Part shown: positions 17,764 to 26,135 of the stretch, piece after piece | Layout: every line of letters starts with the position of its first letter | How positions within the stretch are numbered: position 1 is the stretch's first letter | Virus record (IMG/VR): IMGVR_UViG_3300017788_004205 | Span: 22,813-86,812 of that record | Source of the DNA: a virus | Strand: one strand, 5' to 3' | Length of the DNA: 64,000 nucleotides | Program-made: the position numbers and the translations under genes | The notes under the pieces: generated by a model | What the model was told of the DNA's origin: nothing | Databases searched by the model: none | Seen by the model: only the letters and a program-made list of their open reading frames with translations

Positions 17764-18465
17764 ATGTTGCACGAAAGAAAAAATGAAGTATTCCAAGAAC
17801 TCTTTGATTCTTGTTTGAATTTACAATACGGTAAAGCAAAAGATTATGCTACTAATTCCGATGCCTTATCAAATTTCAAAAGCCAAGATGCTGAAATGTT
17901 AGGTCTAACGCCTTTTCAAAAATGGGGAGTTTATTTTGGAAAACAAGCTATGTCAATTCTTGGTGCAATTGGAAAGAATCCAAAATATCCTTCTACAACA
18001 TCCGAGCCGATAGAAGAAAGAATACAAGATGCTATTATTTATTTAGTTTTACTGAAATGCTTACTTGAAGATTCAAAGGAATCTGAAATTTTACCAAGTG
18101 TTGATGTTTCAGATTATGTAATTAATACTGTCGTTGGTGTTAATACTTCTGAAAAAGAAGAATCTACTCCCTCAAAGGCAGATAGAATTAGTATAGAAAA
18201 GGACTCTGAAAATAGAACCTTTAAGATAACATTTCAAGATAGAAAAGAAGCCATCACGATGGCTAATATTTTGGCATATTCTGAAAGCAATCCTTATGCT
18301 ATTGTAGAATTTAAACCAGTTCGTATAATAAATAATAGGGTTGGAGAATATATAATTATTGAAAAAAGGCAATGGCTGAATGAAGAGTGGAAACCCTTCA
18401 TTTCCTTAGAAGAGCCAGATTTCAACGAAACTTGGTTTCTTTATCACAAAAATTTGAAAAAGTGA
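17764..18465 (+). CDS. MazG/DUF1599-like nucleotide pyrophosphohydrolase-type protein
   Basis: 233 residues from the ATG at 17764; a TTG at 17728 is in frame but leaves a hydrophobic extension. Residues about 10-105 carry the all-alpha pattern I associate with DUF1599 and phage MazG-like proteins: YGKAKDYATNSDALSNF, GLTPFQKWGVYFGKQAMSIL, SEPIEERIQDAIIYLVLLK. Proteins of this group bind or hydrolyse non-canonical or alarmone nucleotides. Residues about 125-233 are a second, beta-rich region with no assigned family (NRTFKITFQDRKEAITMANI ... WKPFISLEEPDFN). The C-terminal extension is unusual for the family. Confidence 0.6.
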   Translation: MLHERKNEVFQELFDSCLNLQYGKAKDYATNSDALSNFKSQDAEMLGLTPFQKWGVYFGKQAMSILGAIGKNPKYPSTTSEPIEERIQDAIIYLVLLKCLLEDSKESEILPSVDVSDYVINTVVGVNTSEKEESTPSKADRISIEKDSENRTFKITFQDRKEAITMANILAYSESNPYAIVEFKPVRIINNRVGEYIIIEKRQWLNEEWKPFISLEEPDFNETWFLYHKNLKK

Positions 18466-18473
18466 TATATACA
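18464..18473 (+). promoter_or_regulatory. GATATATA-type promoter for the small fibre gene
   Basis: GATATATACA overlaps the end of the previous gene and lies 33 bases before the ATG at 18507. Confidence 0.5.
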
Positions 18474-18506
18474 TAATACAAAATAAAATTTCATATTAAA
18501 AACACT

Positions 18507-19277
18507 ATGGCTATTACATTACAAACGATTTTGGCTACCAATTCCTTTTCTGCTTCGAGGGTTATTATCAATAATAACTTTACGGCAGTTAAAGGTTCTA
18601 TTGATGCTTTGGAAGGATATTTGAGTTCTTCTACTGGTGCATTGAGTGCCACTTCTGCTTATATTGAAAGGGGCTCCAATCCTATAAATACAGTTCTTGT
18701 GACCTGTGAAGCCTCTGGTGCTTTTTTAGGTAATCTTTCTGTTAGTGGAACAAGTGGTCTTACATCTACTTCAATTACATCTACTGCTGGAATGACGGTT
18801 ACTGGTGGAGACGTTCTTTTGAGCGATTCATCTCGCAAACTTGATATTAGCGGTAAATTGGTTTTAGATGGAGAGATTGTTCATAAGGATTTTGGAAATT
18901 CCTTCTTGGATGCTTCTGATGAAGCTTCTTATGACCCAGCGAATGTTTCTACAATCACAGTTTCACATAAGCAAGCTATTCTTTCTGTTAGCGGTATTCA
19001 CTCTATTATGCTTGATTTTTCAGGTTATGATGGAACTACAAATCTTGTAAAATCATTTTCTCTTCCTGTTGGTTCAACAACTGGTCAAACATTGGAGATT
19101 GTTGTTAAGACCGATGTTGTAAGTGGTGTTTATATGGAAAAAACGAATGTTGCAAATATGACAGGAACTCAGAAGTTATACTTTACAAATTCACCGCATG
19201 ATTATCAATCTGTTCAACTTCGTTGGACTGGAGCTGTTTGGATTATTACAAATATCCTTGGCGCTGCGATTTCTTAA
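18507..19277 (+). CDS. Small fibre, whisker or decoration protein, 256 aa
   Basis: The N-terminus MAITLQTILATNSFSASRVI and the helical segment after it suit a virion attachment region. Residues about 35-110 are rich in Ser, Thr and Gly with short beta repeats (VSGTSGLTSTSITSTAGMTV). The C-terminal half is a beta domain (TVSHKQAILSVSGIHSIML ... KLYFTNSPHDYQSVQLRWTG). This layout fits a trimeric fibre or a capsid decoration protein. It is a single-gene unit with its own promoter and a strong terminator, as expected for an abundant late structural protein. Confidence 0.7.
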   Translation: MAITLQTILATNSFSASRVIINNNFTAVKGSIDALEGYLSSSTGALSATSAYIERGSNPINTVLVTCEASGAFLGNLSVSGTSGLTSTSITSTAGMTVTGGDVLLSDSSRKLDISGKLVLDGEIVHKDFGNSFLDASDEASYDPANVSTITVSHKQAILSVSGIHSIMLDFSGYDGTTNLVKSFSLPVGSTTGQTLEIVVKTDVVSGVYMEKTNVANMTGTQKLYFTNSPHDYQSVQLRWTGAVWIITNILGAAIS

Positions 19278-19299
19278 AATTCACTCTAAATTGAAAATA

Positions 19300-19330
19300 A
19301 AAAGCCCGATTTCTCGGGCTTTTTCTTTTT
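19300..19330 (+). terminator. Strong rho-independent terminator, bidirectional
   Basis: A ten-base-pair stem AAAAGCCCGA / TCGGGCTTTT with a TTTC loop and T-rich tail. It lies between convergent genes and can serve both. Confidence 0.9.
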
Positions 19331-19341
19331 ATTTAATTTTT

Positions 19342-19668
19342 TCACTTAAAACAATATGCTATTCCTATTTTAACATCGGATGTATCATTTAATACTTCAA
19401 TTAATCTTAATGTTTTAAATTCTTGTGTTCCACTCAATATTATCAAATCGCCTTCTTTTATTCTATGAGGGCTCCTCCAAGCTATTCTTACCCGCATTAT
19501 ACCATCTTCGGAAGAACTTTTCATTCTATCCAAAATGGTGCAATATTCAGAATCTTTGAATGAAGAAAAATCATGTCTTTTTCTAATTCTATCTGGAATT
19601 TCTTCTCGAAATTCTATTATTTTTTTAGGTTGTTTTTTTCTAAACAGTCTCCTAAAAAATGTAAACAT
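19342..19668 (-). CDS. Hypothetical protein, 108 aa
   Basis: Last gene of a three-gene minus-strand unit. The N-terminus is very basic (FFRRLFRKKQPKK). The second half could be a small beta barrel (MRVRIAWRSPHRIKEGDLII, LSGTQEFKTLRLIEVL). No family recognised. It starts one base after the stop of the upstream gene. Confidence 0.6.
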   Translation of the reverse strand: MFTFFRRLFRKKQPKKIIEFREEIPDRIRKRHDFSSFKDSEYCTILDRMKSSSEDGIMRVRIAWRSPHRIKEGDLIILSGTQEFKTLRLIEVLNDTSDVKIGIAYCFK

Positions 19669-19669
19669 A

Positions 19670-19864
19670 TTATTGTCCTTCTAAAACGCGTAGACTTCTA
19701 ATAAACATGGAAAGTTCTTCTTCATTCAATTCTGTAATTGAATTAACATTGAATTCTGCTAATCTTTTAAGATAGTTCTTTGCAGATTGTTCTCTTAGAG
19801 CTTGTTCATCGTTTTGGATGATTCTTGAACGTACTTGTTCAGTTGTTTCTGTAAATGTTTTCAT
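19670..19864 (-). CDS. Hypothetical small helical protein, 64 aa
   Basis: A small charged helical protein, MKTFTETTEQVRSRIIQNDE then LTEEELSMFIRSLRVLE-type helices. A GATATATAGT element lies 22 bases upstream on the minus strand, which supports expression. No family recognised. Confidence 0.6.
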   Translation of the reverse strand: MKTFTETTEQVRSRIIQNDEQALREQSAKNYLKRLAEFNVNSITELNEEELSMFIRSLRVLEGQ

Positions 19865-19886
19865 AGTGGATTACATTTTAATTTTA

Positions 19887-19896
19887 ACTATATATC
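19887..19896 (-). promoter_or_regulatory. GATATATA-type promoter on the minus strand
   Basis: The minus strand reads GATATATAGT, 22 bases before the start at 19864. Confidence 0.5.
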
Positions 19897-19907
19897 ACAA
19901 AATGAAT

Positions 19908-20291
19908 TTATGATTTCCTATTTTGTTGATTTTCAATCTCTTTATTTAAATTTTCATAAGTTGTAAAGAGTCTTTTCCACTCTTCTCTTATTACTTTTTT
20001 TACAAATTCCGCCAAAGTTTCTCTTACTGCGAGGTTATTTGAGAGAATTGCTCTTAAAAGAAGACTTTGATTTGCAAAATCAAGTGTATCTTCATCTAAT
20101 ATAATAGACTTCTTTTTAGGCTTTTTTACTTCTTTTTTTTCTTGCGCTAACTGCTCATCATATGAAGCATTCAGCCTTTCTGCTACCTGTTTGAAGACTT
20201 CTTCTTCTTCTTTGTTTAAGATAGTTTCTTCTATTTCCTTGAAAATCTTTTGTGTGAAACCTTTTTTAAGTCTTATACCTGCTTGACTCAT
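19908..20291 (-). CDS. Hypothetical charged helical protein, 127 aa
   Basis: Almost entirely helical and highly charged (KIFKEIEETILNKEEEEVFK; AQEKKEVKKPKKKS). The C-terminal half (LAVRETLAEFVKKVIREEWK) may pair as a coiled coil. It could be a scaffold, adaptor or DNA-binding protein; nothing specific can be shown. It is first in the minus-strand unit opposite the head genes. Confidence 0.6.
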   Translation of the reverse strand: MSQAGIRLKKGFTQKIFKEIEETILNKEEEEVFKQVAERLNASYDEQLAQEKKEVKKPKKKSIILDEDTLDFANQSLLLRAILSNNLAVRETLAEFVKKVIREEWKRLFTTYENLNKEIENQQNRKS

Positions 20292-20429
20292 TTTTTTAAG
20301 TTTATTTTTGATAAAATAACTGAATTATCAGTTTTTGAACTTAGTTTTTTTTATGACTATAATGTATATGTTAAATAAGTAATTTAATTGTACCAATATA
20401 TATTCAAAAATTAATTTTTGTTCTAATAA

Positions 20430-20921
20430 ATGAAAGATATTAAAAAATTAAAACCTAATAATAATGGCCCATTTAGACAAGGTTATTATAAGGTAAATAA
20501 TCCTCAAAAATATGCAGGAGACCCAAGAGTTGTTATTTATCGTTCTTCTTGGGAAAGAAAATTCATGATTTTATGTGATTTAAGTCCCCAAATAGTTAGA
20601 TGGGGCTCTGAGCCTGTTCAAATAAAGTATTTAAGCCCTATTGACAATAAAATGCACAATTACAATGTAGATTTCTTTATAGAAGTCCTTGATAATGAAG
20701 GAAAAAGGATGAAATACATTGTTGAGATAAAACCAAGTTCTCAAATTTCAAGAGAACCTATTTTAGAAGGCAAAGTAACTGAAAAGAAGCTTCAAAGACA
20801 TGCTGAATTAACAAAAATGTATCATGTCAATAAAGCAAAGCAAATAGCGGCTATGAAATGGGCATTAGATAGAAACATGAAATATGTTGTCCTAACAGAA
20901 GAAAATTGGCCGTTTAAATAA
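20430..20921 (+). CDS. 4: T4 gp4-like head completion protein (TnsA-like nuclease fold)
   Basis: 163 residues, close to T4 gp4 (also called gp50/gp65). Diagnostic stretches are FRQGYYKVNNPQKYAGDP, YRSSWERKFMILCDLSPQIV, SEPVQIKYLSP and YNVDFFIEVLDNEGKRMKYI with VEIKPSSQ. The D-x(n)-ExK arrangement (VDFF ... VEIKPS) is a PD-(D/E)xK or TnsA-like active site. In T4 the protein is needed to finish filled heads before tail joining. Location before the portal agrees with a head-neck assembly block. Confidence 0.88.
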   Translation: MKDIKKLKPNNNGPFRQGYYKVNNPQKYAGDPRVVIYRSSWERKFMILCDLSPQIVRWGSEPVQIKYLSPIDNKMHNYNVDFFIEVLDNEGKRMKYIVEIKPSSQISREPILEGKVTEKKLQRHAELTKMYHVNKAKQIAAMKWALDRNMKYVVLTEENWPFK

Positions 20922-20937
20922 ATTTTGGTAAAATTTT

Positions 20938-21561
20938 ATGTTTCAAACCATTACAGAAGCGGTCGATACCTTAAAAAAAGGATATAAAGAAGCAAGAGAA
21001 GTCTTAGGCGAAGAAGTGCAAGAGTGGTTTAGGCAAAAGTATCTTTTGCAAAAGCAACCAATAGAAGATAAACTTTACACAGTTCCAAGTTTAATTCCAA
21101 GAGGAAAGATTTATTTTGGAGTCTATGATTTCAAAGGAAAGTCTGAGAAGGGCTTTTATGATGTATTTCCACTTGTATTTCATATAAGCACAGCTCCTTA
21201 TAAAAATATTGATTTTAGGCTTGGAGGTCTAAATTTGAATTATTATGATAATATCAAGAGAGCTGTCTTTATAGATGCTATTTCGACCTTTTTTCAAAAC
21301 TACATAGAAGAAAATAAGAAGCGTTTAGAAGTCAAAGATTTAACTCAATATTCAGTTGAAGGAATGAATGAATTTTTAAACGGATATATAGGAGAACTGG
21401 GTTTTAGATACAGAAAAAATAGAGAATCATACATCTGGTCTCAATTCAGACCTTCTACTGTTTTACCGATAGATTATGAAGATTGGAAGTGGTTACCTCT
21501 TTTAACTCCAACGGGAGTTTCTGGTCAAACTCTATCGAAAATACAATCAAGTAGTTACTAA
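20938..21561 (+). CDS. Conserved T4-like assembly protein, 207 aa, function unassigned
   Basis: Placed between gp4-like and portal genes. The middle reads PRGKIYFGVYDFKGKSEKGF, YDVFPLVFHISTAP and FRLGGLNLNYYDN, a pattern I recall from T4-like cyanophage and jumbo-phage structural or assembly proteins of about this size. The C-terminus (PIDYEDWKWLPLLTPTGVSG) is conserved-looking. T4 has gp2 and gp53 next to gp4, but the sequence does not clearly match either. It is probably a head- or tail-completion factor. Confidence 0.65.
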   Translation: MFQTITEAVDTLKKGYKEAREVLGEEVQEWFRQKYLLQKQPIEDKLYTVPSLIPRGKIYFGVYDFKGKSEKGFYDVFPLVFHISTAPYKNIDFRLGGLNLNYYDNIKRAVFIDAISTFFQNYIEENKKRLEVKDLTQYSVEGMNEFLNGYIGELGFRYRKNRESYIWSQFRPSTVLPIDYEDWKWLPLLTPTGVSGQTLSKIQSSSY

Positions 21562-21578
21562 TTATACAAGATAATATT

Positions 21579-23228
21579 ATGGCAGGATTTGTATCAAAAG
21601 AATCAAATAGAACATACGGTTTCACATCTGGAACCGCAGATAGTGTTCGTAAACTCTCTTCATTCGGGATGTATTATGACGATTTGATTATCCAAAGGCG
21701 ACAAGCGGCTGGTGAAACAGAAACAAATATGGGCGGTTCTGGTGCAATCGGTCATTCTGTTTATGGTGGATATGGTTCTGCTCAATGGGACCAAAGACTT
21801 CTTGCGGCTATGGCTATGCAAGATATTGGAGGCATAAAGGCATTAGCCATCTACGACTCTAATTATGTTTCAAAAAGAGATTTCCTCCGTTCATTTTCTT
21901 TGAATGATGAGATTGTTGAGATTTTAGATACTATTGCTGATGAAGCTATTGTATATGACGATAAAAATTGGTTTTGTTATCCAGATACAAGAGGTTTGGA
22001 GAGTGTTTTAAGTGACAGTAAAAAAGAAGAAGTAGTTGATGCAATCCACGAAGAGTTTAAGAAGCTCTATGTGAAATTTGGATTTAACAATAACACAAAA
22101 GCTTGGAACCTTTTTAGACAGTATCTTATAGATGGTTTCTTGGCTTTTGAAATTGTAACTGATGAAGAAGGCGAAGATGTTATAGCCTTGAATAAATTAG
22201 ACCCATCTACTGTTGAATTATCAACAATCTTAGGTGAAGATGGCCAAGAGTATGTTGTTTGGTTGCAAAAAGTTGGAAATGATAATGAACAAAGGATTAT
22301 TTATGATTCTTCTTTGATTTATATAGCATATGCTCAAAATCTTCAAATGGATAGGGTTTCTTATGTAGAAAGACTTGTGAGACCTCTTAATCTTTTGAGA
22401 TTGATTGAAAATTCAAAGGTGATGTGGCATATCATGTATGCTCAATTTAGAATGAAAATGACTATTCCTATTGGAAGCAACTCTCCTCAAAAAGCAAAAC
22501 AAGAATTATCAGAAATCTTAAATCATTATAAAGAAGAAATATTCTTTAATGATGCAGATGGTACTCTTAGCATTAATGGTCGTCCTTCTATCCCATTCTT
22601 CAAGCATTTCATGTTTCCATCAAAAGATGGCAACTCTCCAAATGTTGAGGTAATTGGTGGTCAAGGTGGGCCTGATTTGTCAAATCCAGACTTTCTTAAA
22701 TATTTTGAGATGAAATTAAGAAGAGCATCTAAAATTCCTATGTCAAGATTCGGTGAGGGTGGGGGAACATTCTCTACTGCGGCAGAAGGAATCCAAAGAG
22801 ATGAAGTTCGTTTTTCTAATTTCGTTAATAGATTGCGTTCTGGATTCCAAGAAATCATGCTAAAACCTTTGGTTTTACAGATTATTATGAAATATCCTGA
22901 ATTTCAAGGAGACCATCTTTTTAAGTCAAGCATAGGTATAAAGTTCAATAGAGACAATAGTTTTGAGACAGCAAGAAAAGTTGAGGTTATGAAAAACCGA
23001 GTTGATACTATAACTTCTTTATTGGGAGTTCCAAAAACAAAGGATGATTCTTACTTTGACCTTGATTTTGCTATGGAAAACTTCATGAACATGACTCGTG
23101 ATGAACTAAAAGAAAACAAGTCAATGCTCAAAGAAAAGGAAAAGAAATCGGGCGACCAACCAGGTGACCAACCTGTTGATACGGAAGAAGGCGGAGGAGA
23201 AGCATCAACAGAAGCACCAGCTCTATAA
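21579..23228 (+). CDS. 20: Portal vertex protein, T4 gp20 family
   Basis: 549 residues, near T4 gp20 (524). Visible family features are the wing and stem segments ending in FFKHFMFPSKDGNSPNVEVI, the loop GGQGGPDLSNPDFLKYF, and the hallmark C-terminal block ASKIPMSRFGEGGG with IQRDEVRFSNFVNRLRSGFQ at residues about 405-425. Twelve copies form the ring at the special vertex through which DNA is packaged and ejected. The C-terminal 40 residues are polar and low complexity. A stem-loop follows the gene, separating it from the leader-protein block that begins at 23340. Confidence 0.92.
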   Translation: MAGFVSKESNRTYGFTSGTADSVRKLSSFGMYYDDLIIQRRQAAGETETNMGGSGAIGHSVYGGYGSAQWDQRLLAAMAMQDIGGIKALAIYDSNYVSKRDFLRSFSLNDEIVEILDTIADEAIVYDDKNWFCYPDTRGLESVLSDSKKEEVVDAIHEEFKKLYVKFGFNNNTKAWNLFRQYLIDGFLAFEIVTDEEGEDVIALNKLDPSTVELSTILGEDGQEYVVWLQKVGNDNEQRIIYDSSLIYIAYAQNLQMDRVSYVERLVRPLNLLRLIENSKVMWHIMYAQFRMKMTIPIGSNSPQKAKQELSEILNHYKEEIFFNDADGTLSINGRPSIPFFKHFMFPSKDGNSPNVEVIGGQGGPDLSNPDFLKYFEMKLRRASKIPMSRFGEGGGTFSTAAEGIQRDEVRFSNFVNRLRSGFQEIMLKPLVLQIIMKYPEFQGDHLFKSSIGIKFNRDNSFETARKVEVMKNRVDTITSLLGVPKTKDDSYFDLDFAMENFMNMTRDELKENKSMLKEKEKKSGDQPGDQPVDTEEGGGEASTEAPAL

Positions 23229-23230
23229 AA

Positions 23231-23265
23231 TTAACCCGAGGATTAAACAATAATCTTCGGGTTAA
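23231..23265 (+). terminator. Stem-loop terminator after the portal gene
   Basis: A 15-base-pair stem TTAACCCGAGGATTA / TAATCTTCGGGTTAA with one G-T pair and a five-base loop. The following T-run is weak. Confidence 0.7.
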
Positions 23266-23298
23266 TTCATAATACTCTATTTTACAGGGCTTATGCTT

Positions 23299-23308
23299 GA
23301 TATATAGA
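23299..23308 (+). promoter_or_regulatory. GATATATA-type promoter for the leader-protein block
   Basis: GATATATAGA, 31 bases before the ATG at 23340, the first gene of the long unit of putative head-packaged proteins. Confidence 0.6.
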
Positions 23309-23339
23309 GATAGTTACAAAACATAAAAAATAATATTTT

Positions 23340-23804
23340 ATGAAAATCTTCGAGGAATACAAAAAAGACAAAGTGCATGAAGCCAAAGTATATGCTGGCG
23401 AACCTTTAAAAGAGGACATGGAAACTATCAAAAAGCATATAAATTCAGTCATTTTGAAGCCTTATAAGGTAAAAGCAGAGATATTTTCACTGCATAGAGA
23501 TTTTGGCGATTCTCAAACATTCATATCTAATCCCATAAGTGGAGCAGGTTTAGGTATATTCGGCCCAGCTATTGAGTATGTTCAATTAAATTTGGTTGTA
23601 TCCAATCTGCCAAATAAATCAAATGCAAAAGAAATTGAGTTTTTGATTCGCTATACAACAAAAAGCAATTTGAATAACTCATTCCCAAGCGGTAAATATA
23701 TTTTACAGGATGGGGTTATACAATTTGTAAGTTCAGAGGAAAACAAGCCTATTGAAGAAGTGGGTGAATCTAAATTTGCGGTTTCAAGCCACGATGAAAT
23801 ATAA
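23340..23804 (+). CDS. Putative head-packaged protein, 154 aa
   Basis: Begins MKIFEEYKKDKVHEA, with VHE as a possible prohead-protease site. The body is a beta-rich domain (VKAEIFSLHRDFGDSQTFIS, EYVQLNLVVSNLPN, KEIEFLIRYTTKSN) with no family I know. It is first in the operon. The next gene starts 12 bases on. Confidence 0.6.
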   Translation: MKIFEEYKKDKVHEAKVYAGEPLKEDMETIKKHINSVILKPYKVKAEIFSLHRDFGDSQTFISNPISGAGLGIFGPAIEYVQLNLVVSNLPNKSNAKEIEFLIRYTTKSNLNNSFPSGKYILQDGVIQFVSSEENKPIEEVGESKFAVSSHDEI

Positions 23805-23816
23805 TTTTTTTATAAA

Positions 23817-26135
23817 ATGAGATATTCTAACATACACGAATCATTTTTTGACTTTTTGAGATTTGTATCAGACGATGAAGAAAAGAGAATCATCCAAAGA
23901 GTGGATGAATACTTAAATAACAATCCTGATTTTACTTATGATATGGAGTTCAATCTTCCAGGTCTTTGTCCAATAGAAAGAATTGCACAATCATTAGTAA
24001 TCAATGAAGGAAAGCTTAGAAAGGTTTTGAAGAATGTAGCTAAAAAAACAAATAGTATAGGCATAGCATCAGTTAGTTCAAAAGTATGGTCTGGTGATGT
24101 TCTTATATCTCTTAGTTTAGATGGTAACTTTAAGTTGAAAGGAAGTTCTTATAAGAGAAGTGTAGTAAGAGAATCATCAAATGATTCAATTTCTGATTCA
24201 GGTGCTTATTTGAATGAATCATTTCTTTCGGCTCTTAAAAAAACTTTTGGATTTGGGACTTCAATAGATAAAGAAGAATTAGATAATGCGGCATTGGAAG
24301 TTGTAAAATTTCTTTATGATAGACCAGTTTATGACTATCATAAGAAAAGTGCTACTCCTGGGTTGATTTTCCTTTCTTTATTGTCTGAGGATAAATATAC
24401 AAGTATTCCTTTCAAAACATTAGAGGAACTATTCAAATCAGATGTTTTAGATAACTGTGAAGTTATTAAGTTCAAATATAAAGATATCGAAGGCCCTCTT
24501 GTGGTATTTGGAAAGCCAGAACTAAGTAGAAAAGAATACCTTGTAGAGCACACAGCAGATTTCACAGAAATGCTTCTCATAAAAGAAATTCAAAGAAAAC
24601 TTATAGAAAAAGGGTTCTTAAATGATTATAATGATGACTTTAGAAGAAGAAAAAGTTCAATATCAGGAGAACTCAGTAAAGCTACTATAACAGCTATATT
24701 GAATTTCCAAGATAAGTATAAAATTCCAACCGTAAGAAGAGGTGATATAAATATAGAGACGCTTCGTAAACTTGGGGTTAACCTTTCATTCTTGGGTATT
24801 GACTTAAATATAAGTGAAACACCATTAATTGAAAAGTTGAAAAAAGAAGCAGAGTCTATCGGTCTTTCTCTTGCATCAAAAACATCAAGTCAACCAAAAA
24901 TCACATCAATTGATGCTCCAATCTATACAGAAGATGGTTCCGATGATTATGATGATTCTTATTCTGAATACTCTTCACCAGAAGAAGTTCAGACTTCATC
25001 GGTTGATGATGAAACACAACAACCAACTCAAAGAATAATACAAACTGCATCACAACAATCAACTGGAGGTCAAACTCCGCAATTTACTGTTGGTGGAATT
25101 GCAGAAAGTGGAGTGATTGTAGATAGATTATTGAACGAATGGGATATTGTTAAAAGTTATGTTGATTCTGTTCAGAACATGAATATAAAAACTGAAACTT
25201 CTATGTTATTGATGTCAGCTATTGGAGATAATTCTAAACTATCTGAATCAACTAAAAAAGAAGTTCTCTCAAAAGTTCTTTATTTCATGTTACAAGGTAA
25301 GGGGGGTTTCTTCCAAAATGTGGGAGGATTTGATAAGTTTCAAGGTGATTTGAATTCTTTGGTAAGAATAGATTGGATAGGACTTAGAAGTAAATTAATT
25401 TCCTATATCAATAATCCAGAAAATGTCGCAAAGGATAAAACACAAGGAAAAGAAATTTCAGATTCGTTAAAAGTAGAGCTTCAAGCTATTCTTTCTAATT
25501 ATGGTATAACTCCTACATCATCATTTTCAAGTTTCACTTCTTTTGCAAAAAGAAAGGAAGAAATGGGTTCTACTACAACCCCTTTTGTGAATCCAGATTT
25601 AGATGACGATGACGATGATGATGAAATAGAAATTTCTACAGATATTGCTCCTGAGCCTCCTGTTGTTCCTTCTCAAAAAATAGAAAATGAATCTGACCCA
25701 CGACAAGATAAGATAAAGGTAGATTTTATCGTATCTAAATTGATGGATAAAAATATGTTTGATTTCTATAATTCATTGACTAAAGAAATAAAAAATAAAG
25801 AGAAGATAAAATCTAAAGGAATGGCTCCTACTCTAAGACTTGCTATAAATAAGATATTTGGAGAGCAATCGAAATTAGAATCTATCCAGAAAGAATCTAT
25901 TATTTCTGAGTTGTTAGATATGTTACTTAAAAATGATAGTCTTTTCTCCAAAAATATGGGAAAGGCTCCTTTCATAAAGAAATTCTTCACTACAAATGAA
26001 CTTGATAAGTTTAATCAAGTTGATTATAAGAATCTCAGCTCAACTTTGATAGATTTTATTCTTTTCTCCGAAATAGAAGTAGCGAATGAAATCACAGCTA
26101 AACTAAACAGTTTATATGCTAAATATAGTAGTTAA
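23817..26135 (+). CDS. Large putative head-packaged protein with peptidoglycan-binding-like domain and a duplicated C-terminal domain
   Basis: 772 residues. The N-terminus MRYSNIHESFFDFLRF contains IHE, a possible leader site. Residues about 248-325 resemble a PG_binding_1 domain: LIKEIQRKLIEKGFLND ... SKATITAILNFQDKY ... INIETLRKLGV. Residues about 375-440 are a low-complexity Asp/Ser/Gln linker. After that, two copies of a helical domain can be aligned by eye (LSESTKKEVLSKVLYFML with SIQKESIISELLDMLL; VRIDWIGLRSKLISYI with NQVDYKNLSSTLIDFI), joined by a second acidic linker. The 3' end overlaps the next gene by 20 bases. I infer a cell-wall-contacting scaffold. Confidence 0.65.
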   Translation: MRYSNIHESFFDFLRFVSDDEEKRIIQRVDEYLNNNPDFTYDMEFNLPGLCPIERIAQSLVINEGKLRKVLKNVAKKTNSIGIASVSSKVWSGDVLISLSLDGNFKLKGSSYKRSVVRESSNDSISDSGAYLNESFLSALKKTFGFGTSIDKEELDNAALEVVKFLYDRPVYDYHKKSATPGLIFLSLLSEDKYTSIPFKTLEELFKSDVLDNCEVIKFKYKDIEGPLVVFGKPELSRKEYLVEHTADFTEMLLIKEIQRKLIEKGFLNDYNDDFRRRKSSISGELSKATITAILNFQDKYKIPTVRRGDINIETLRKLGVNLSFLGIDLNISETPLIEKLKKEAESIGLSLASKTSSQPKITSIDAPIYTEDGSDDYDDSYSEYSSPEEVQTSSVDDETQQPTQRIIQTASQQSTGGQTPQFTVGGIAESGVIVDRLLNEWDIVKSYVDSVQNMNIKTETSMLLMSAIGDNSKLSESTKKEVLSKVLYFMLQGKGGFFQNVGGFDKFQGDLNSLVRIDWIGLRSKLISYINNPENVAKDKTQGKEISDSLKVELQAILSNYGITPTSSFSSFTSFAKRKEEMGSTTTPFVNPDLDDDDDDDEIEISTDIAPEPPVVPSQKIENESDPRQDKIKVDFIVSKLMDKNMFDFYNSLTKEIKNKEKIKSKGMAPTLRLAINKIFGEQSKLESIQKESIISELLDMLLKNDSLFSKNMGKAPFIKKFFTTNELDKFNQVDYKNLSSTLIDFILFSEIEVANEITAKLNSLYAKYSS

